From positions 1 to 10,127 of the forward strand of contig CAJJPW010000063.1 of the NCBI GenBank assembly GCA_905193725.1: a DNA stretch of 10,127 nucleotides. The letters are read 5' to 3'. The notes beneath the pieces were generated by a model. It was not told the origin of the DNA and ran no database searches. It saw only the letters and a list, made by a program, of their open reading frames with translations. Source of the DNA: an uncultured Eubacteriales bacterium (GTDB taxonomy: Bacteria > Bacillota > Clostridia > Christensenellales > Christensenellaceae). Positions 7,008-10,127 of this stretch are shown here, one piece after another (within the stretch, counting starts at the first letter, position 1; every line of letters begins with the position of its first letter). The translations under genes were made by a program, and so were the position numbers.

Positions 7008-7235
7008 TTATTCCTTTTCATAGATTGCCTTGAGTGCTGCGTAAAGATTTCTGCCCTCGTCCTCCGTGAGCGTGATACCCTTGCCGCAGCGTTCGTGGTT
7101 CGGATGCCACTCTCGGATGTCCAGCTTGGCGGCATTGCCGTTCCACGAAATGAAGTTGGCTTCCTTTGTGTAGCCTTTGCCATTCTCTCCGAGGACGGCG
7201 AGGGGCTTGGTAATCGTGCTTGTAATGTCTTTCAT
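7008..7235 (-). CDS. PC4/YdbC-family single-stranded-DNA-binding protein
   Basis: 75-aa protein. The pattern TKPLAVLGENGKGYTKEANFI, SWNGNAAKLDIREW, HERCGKGITLTEDEG matches my memory of the YdbC family, bacterial relatives of the eukaryotic PC4 coactivator that bind single-stranded DNA as dimers. In clostridial mobile elements such genes sit beside relaxases, where they may protect or help process transfer ssDNA; here the relaxase ends 62 bases upstream on the same strand. The start is ATG at 7235, seven bases behind GGAGG; a seven-residue longer reading would run through that ribosome site. It is a full-length small domain with no extra region. Family fairly sure, precise role inferred. Confidence 0.85.
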   Translation of the reverse strand: MKDITSTITKPLAVLGENGKGYTKEANFISWNGNAAKLDIREWHPNHERCGKGITLTEDEGRNLYAALKAIYEKE

Positions 7236-7297
7236 TTTCGTACCTCCGTAATTCAAGTGTTGAAGAAGTTAAAAAGTCGGGATAGTAATGGAAGGGA

Positions 7298-8554
7298 TTA
7301 TCTTTCCCAATCATTTCTGCCCCGACGGTGTTTGGATTGTTCTTTTCGGGCGGCTGCTCTATCCTCCCGTTCCTTGCGTTCCTGTGCTTCCTTGATACTG
7401 AAAAGCTCCTTGACCTTCTCTACAAAGACCTCCACCAGCTTTGGGAAGTGTTCCAGTGCCTGCAAAAACGGCTGGCATTTTTCTTTGAGCCGGTCATAGC
7501 GTTCCTGCAATCGTTCCACGGCAGAGGACGCATTGAAATATTGCCTTTGATAGTAGGAAACGCTGCTTTTCAAATCTTGGATTTCACTGCGGCTTGTGAT
7601 ACCCTCCTTGGCAAGTGCCGTGAGCTGTTGATAATCGTCCTTGGAAACGGCAATCTTGCCGGTGAGGGTTTTCTGCCCCATACCCTCAATCTCTGCCATT
7701 GTCTTGCGGACTTCGTGAGCAGGTTCATAGCGCACCTGCTCGGCTTCAATGCGTTCCTGAATGTGGGCAAGTCGTTCCTTGTCTTTCTGAATTTGATAAT
7801 CCAGGCTGCTCAAATTCTCCGCTGTGCTGCCCAATACGCCACGCTCAAAGCCGGTGAAACCCGCTTCGGTCATATGCGCAAAGAGCTTGTCTTGCAGAAC
7901 GGAATAGGACTTGCGGAACATCGGCTTTCCGTATTTGCTGATAACCTGCTGCCCATTTTCGTCCAGCAGAGGAACGGTGTTCTTCCACTTCTTTGAGTGG
8001 GAAACTTGGTTGATGACCTCCTTGACCGTACCTCTCAGGGCTTCGTCCTTGCAGCGTTTCGACCACAGGATTTCTTTTCGGACGGTGGGGATCGCCACGA
8101 TGTGCAGGTGGTAGTGGTAGACCGGCTTGCCCAGTTCTTCGGACACCGCCTTGTTGATTTCATCGGCGTGCATAACTGCCGACACAATGTTGTCCTCGCC
8201 GTAAATCTCACAGCCGAAGCGATAGGCTTCCTCGTAGAACTGCTTGGCGTATTCGTATCCACCGTGCTCCTCAAAGTACCTTGTGTTCACATCAATGACC
8301 AACTCATTAAAAATGGTTGCACCAGCTTTCTGTCCTCTTGTGGAGATTTTGCCCTCGTCAATGAGCCGCTGGAAATACTCGTTGTAGGTCAAACCGCCCG
8401 TGTCCTTGAAGTGAACATTGCGGGCAATTTGCTCGGTGTCTACATTAAGATTTGCGTAGCTTTCATTCTTGCGCTCATTGTGTCGCTCGGTTTTCTGCGC
8501 TCCCTCTGCGGAGATTTTCTCCACTCGGATAACGCTCCAATTTCCTTCCGCCAT
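7298..8554 (-). CDS. MobV (Mob/Pre) family plasmid-mobilization relaxase
   Basis: Nicks the element's oriT and leads the single strand during conjugative mobilization; 418 aa, usual size for the family. Numbered from ATG 8554, motif I is HNERKNESYANLNVD (from His25). The metal/catalytic region has HADEINKA (129-136) and the histidine cluster HYHLHIVAIP (His147, His149, His151), fitting the Mob_Pre HUH fold. The C-terminal half (about 215-418) is charged and helical with a likely coiled coil near 215-250 and a basic tail. The ATG at 8554 has GGAGG eight bases upstream; GTG 8563 and ATG 8560 are too close to that site. A hairpin suitable as oriT is 38 bases upstream. No type IV secretion genes are in the window, so transfer probably needs a helper. 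Confidence 0.93.
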   Translation of the reverse strand: MAEGNWSVIRVEKISAEGAQKTERHNERKNESYANLNVDTEQIARNVHFKDTGGLTYNEYFQRLIDEGKISTRGQKAGATIFNELVIDVNTRYFEEHGGYEYAKQFYEEAYRFGCEIYGEDNIVSAVMHADEINKAVSEELGKPVYHYHLHIVAIPTVRKEILWSKRCKDEALRGTVKEVINQVSHSKKWKNTVPLLDENGQQVISKYGKPMFRKSYSVLQDKLFAHMTEAGFTGFERGVLGSTAENLSSLDYQIQKDKERLAHIQERIEAEQVRYEPAHEVRKTMAEIEGMGQKTLTGKIAVSKDDYQQLTALAKEGITSRSEIQDLKSSVSYYQRQYFNASSAVERLQERYDRLKEKCQPFLQALEHFPKLVEVFVEKVKELFSIKEAQERKEREDRAAARKEQSKHRRGRNDWER

Positions 8555-8592
8555 TCTCATCACCTCCAGTCAGCGGAAAGGGAGGGGGTGCT

Positions 8593-8622
8593 GGTTACGC
8601 AACTTTTTCAAAGTGCGTAACC
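8593..8622. other. Candidate oriT inverted repeat upstream of the relaxase
   Basis: GGTTACGC (8593-8600) and GCGTAACC (8615-8622) are perfect inverted arms; the interior ACTTT (8602-8606) / AAAGT (8610-8614) extends the stem to 13 bp with one bulged A and a TTC loop. No T-tract follows on either strand. MobV relaxases commonly act at an oriT just ahead of their own gene, and this is the only strong inverted repeat in the gap. The flanking AAGTGCG string loosely recalls nick regions of other mobilization systems. The nick position is not determined. Confidence 0.5.
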
Positions 8623-8700
8623 CACTATGACACTTTCAGCTTCGCTGCAAAGATGTCGTGGGCAAGGGCTTTCCTCCCTTGACCTCCCTCAAAACCTCAA

Positions 8701-9759
8701 TCAAATAGGCAGGTCGTCCTCGTCCGTGACTTCCTGCCCATTCTCAATCGGTTTTTCAACCTCCGGCAAAGTCCAGTACCAAAGAAAGCCGTCCTTCACA
8801 GAGCGAACTCCGGCTTTCTTTTTGGACTTCTTGTAGGTTGATTTCTTGAAGCCTGCGGCTTCAAGCTTTGCTTCGCAATCGGAAGCCAGCCGTCTGCCGC
8901 CCGACAGCAGGGAACGGATAAAGTCCGTTGCCGCTTCCTCACGGGCATTCGGTCTGCCCATCCTCGGCGCAGAAGCAGAGAAAGCGTCCTCCGCACTCAG
9001 CTCCAGCTCATCAAGAAAGTTCACGCCCTTGTCGGCCACCTCAAAGAGAATAGCCGACCCCATCGGCGCAAGATTGCTCTTGACCTGCACCAGATAGCGC
9101 TCGGCGGGGTTCTGCTTGTTTGCCGTGCGGGTGACAGCAAGAATGCTTCTCGCTGCACCGGCAATGTCGATAGAGCCGTTGGTGCGATAGAGGGGACTTG
9201 TGTCCTTTGCCTTGTTCATATGGGCGATGATAACGATGGCGCAGCCGGTGTCCTTGGCAACGGCAATCAGGTGGTTAAACTCGGCTCTCGTTTCGTTGGC
9301 GTTGTTCATCGAGCAGGTGTCACCGATATACGAACTCATCGGGTCGAGAATCAGCAGCTTGGCGTTGTACTTCTCCACGGCTTCACGGATACGGTCATCC
9401 CCGAAGGTCAGGCTCTTTTCGTCCTCCTTGATGAAGATAAGCTGGTCGCCGTCACCGCCCGCCGAATTAAATCTCGGCACAACGGTATCGTCTGCATCGT
9501 CCTCGGTGGTCTGGTAGATGACGGTCATCGGCTCGGTATGTTCCTCCTCATCTGCAAAGGGAAGCGGTGCTCCCTTGGAAAGCAAAGCGGCAAGAGAAAG
9601 CATCAGCTTACTCTTGCCGTCGCCGGGGTCGCCTTGCAGCAGTGTGACCTTGCCGAAGGGGATATAGGGATACCACAGCCAGCGCACCTCCTTGGGTATA
9701 ATCTCGCTTGCCTTGATGATTTCCAGCTTTGTGGAAATGTTGTTCGGATAGTCTGTCAT
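8701..9759 (-). CDS. RecA-fold replication ATPase (RepA/AAA_25-like) of the mobile element
   Basis: 352-aa ATPase resembling hexameric replicative helicases of the plasmid RepA type, found in many integrative elements. It shows Walker A GDPGDGKS (43-50), Walker B LLILDPMSSYIG (from 135) and the RecA-fold strand VIIAHMNK (His180). A C-terminal winged-helix-like region covers about 272-332 (EEAATDFIRSLLSGG to DGFLWYWTLPE), followed by an acidic tail. Role inferred: unwinding or maintenance of the excised element, or post-transfer copying. The start is ATG 9759, nine bases behind AAAGGAG and overlapping the stop of the upstream small gene as ATGA, so translation is probably coupled. Upstream in-frame methionines fall inside that small gene and are not used. 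No replication initiator is visible here. Confidence 0.88.
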   Translation of the reverse strand: MTDYPNNISTKLEIIKASEIIPKEVRWLWYPYIPFGKVTLLQGDPGDGKSKLMLSLAALLSKGAPLPFADEEEHTEPMTVIYQTTEDDADDTVVPRFNSAGGDGDQLIFIKEDEKSLTFGDDRIREAVEKYNAKLLILDPMSSYIGDTCSMNNANETRAEFNHLIAVAKDTGCAIVIIAHMNKAKDTSPLYRTNGSIDIAGAARSILAVTRTANKQNPAERYLVQVKSNLAPMGSAILFEVADKGVNFLDELELSAEDAFSASAPRMGRPNAREEAATDFIRSLLSGGRRLASDCEAKLEAAGFKKSTYKKSKKKAGVRSVKDGFLWYWTLPEVEKPIENGQEVTDEDDLPI

Positions 9760-9929
9760 TGTCTTGTTCTCCTTTTCGATAGATAGTGCGGGCATTGGAT
9801 AACGGTGGCACGGAAGCTCTGCTTGCAGCTCCTTTCGCATTTCCTGCAAAGCTCGTTGTATTTCTTCCTGCCACGCTCATCAAGAAAGAACGCCCATTCT
9901 CTCTTGAGGTATTTCGGCATACGGGGCAT
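9756..9929 (-). CDS. Small Cys-rich element protein, possible zinc binder
   Basis: 57-aa basic protein of unknown function. After MPRMPKYLKREWAFFLDERG it has Cys28, Cys31, Cys35 and Cys46 with His48 (C-x2-C-x3-C-x10-C-x-H), which could bind a metal. The tail is very basic, suggesting nucleic-acid contact. Similar short proteins are, to my memory, frequent beside the ATPase in clostridial integrative elements, but I know of no assigned function. Its ATG (9929) has an ideal AAGGAGG eight bases upstream, and its TGA overlaps the ATPase start (ATGA). Both points, rather than length, make it a convincing gene. A longer GTG start at 9938 would overlap the ribosome site. Confidence 0.8.
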   Translation of the reverse strand: MPRMPKYLKREWAFFLDERGRKKYNELCRKCERSCKQSFRATVIQCPHYLSKRRTRQ

Positions 9930-10127
9930 AGCGGGCACCTCCTTTTCACTGCCGAATTGCCGATTTGCTCCCGAAACGCAGAAACGCCCAAAACCTGACC
10001 CCGCTGTATGGTTTCGGGGCGATTTTGGGCGTTTTCTTTCGATATGAGCGGCTTTGTTTTAGCGGCGGTATCCTTACCGTCCGTCATTCACACGCCGCTG
10101 TTTGTCGCTTCCGGGTAGTAAAAATAG
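9930..10127. other. Gene-free 198-base leader at window edge with long hairpin
   Basis: No convincing complete gene. The region holds the ribosome site of the 57-aa gene and the hairpin at 9982-10034. On the - strand all three frames entering from the window edge stop within about 55 bases, so at most the last few codons of an upstream gene are present, and which frame is used cannot be told. Confidence 0.5.
9982..10034. other. Long two-step hairpin ahead of the element operon
   Basis: AAACGCCCAAAA (9982-9993) and TTTTGGGCGTTT (10023-10034) are perfect 12-bp inverted arms. Within them CCCCG (9999-10003) pairs with CGGGG (10015-10019) around an 11-base loop. On the + strand it is followed by TCTTTC, on the - strand by CTGCGTTTC, so neither side has a clean U-tract. 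It could be a terminator of an upstream gene, a structured leader about 50 bases before the 57-aa gene, or a replication/recombination site. Confidence 0.6.

Noticed and set aside
7328..7996. 222-codon open frame on the + strand opposite the relaxase
   Set aside because: It is antisense to a clear MobV relaxase, has no ribosome site or domain pattern, and looks like a mirror of the relaxase codon bias.
7997..8620. 207-codon open frame on the + strand opposite the relaxase start
   Set aside because: Antisense to the conserved catalytic motifs of the relaxase and runs into the oriT candidate; no recognisable protein features.
9220..9786. 188-codon open frame on the + strand opposite the ATPase
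   Set aside because: Antisense to the Walker A and B regions of the ATPase, with no ribosome site; a shadow frame.
9608..10087. 159-codon open frame on the - strand beginning MTDGKDTAAKTK
   Set aside because: It lacks a ribosome site, runs through the long hairpin, then overlaps the whole 57-aa gene and the ATPase start in another frame. Both of those have ideal Shine-Dalgarno sequences. Its first ~50 codons cannot be fully excluded as part of a gene.

Overview
The window reads as Firmicutes DNA, most likely from a gut-type Clostridia (Oscillospiraceae-like). This rests on strong GGAGG-type ribosome binding sites, TTG starts, a PhoB-type two-component pair, a clostridial-style ABC exporter and a Gram-positive MobV relaxase. 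No species can be named from the sequence alone.

It has two parts. The left part (1-6673) is all on the + strand and looks like ordinary chromosome. It holds the 3' part of a membrane-anchored HtrA/DegP serine protease, then a 423-base gap with hairpins, a terminator and a promoter, then an overlapping response regulator/histidine kinase pair closed by a terminator. A good promoter follows, driving three overlapping genes: a winged-helix ArsR-like regulator, an ABC ATPase and a 12-helix ABC permease. The layout suggests a cell-envelope stress and export neighbourhood, with the exporter probably controlled by its own regulator. The signals and the exported substrate are unknown.

The right part (about 6674-10127) is all on the - strand, looks richer in G/C-ending codons, and has the gene content of an integrative mobilizable element. 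In transcription order it has a 57-aa Cys-rich protein, a RecA-fold replication-type ATPase (ATGA overlap with the former), a hairpin that is a good oriT candidate, a MobV/Pre relaxase, a PC4/YdbC-family ssDNA-binding protein and a small TnpW-like protein. The recombinase, any replication initiator and the far end lie outside the window. The chromosome/element junction must fall close behind the permease stop, where about 100 bases contain several inverted repeats.

I see no CRISPR array, tRNA, rRNA, IS element or clear defence system. The points most worth a second look are the element end at 6674-6779, the oriT candidate at 8593-8622, the structured gap at 1066-1488, and the long hairpin at 9982-10034. 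For several genes the start was moved from the longest ORF to the codon with a properly spaced Shine-Dalgarno sequence.
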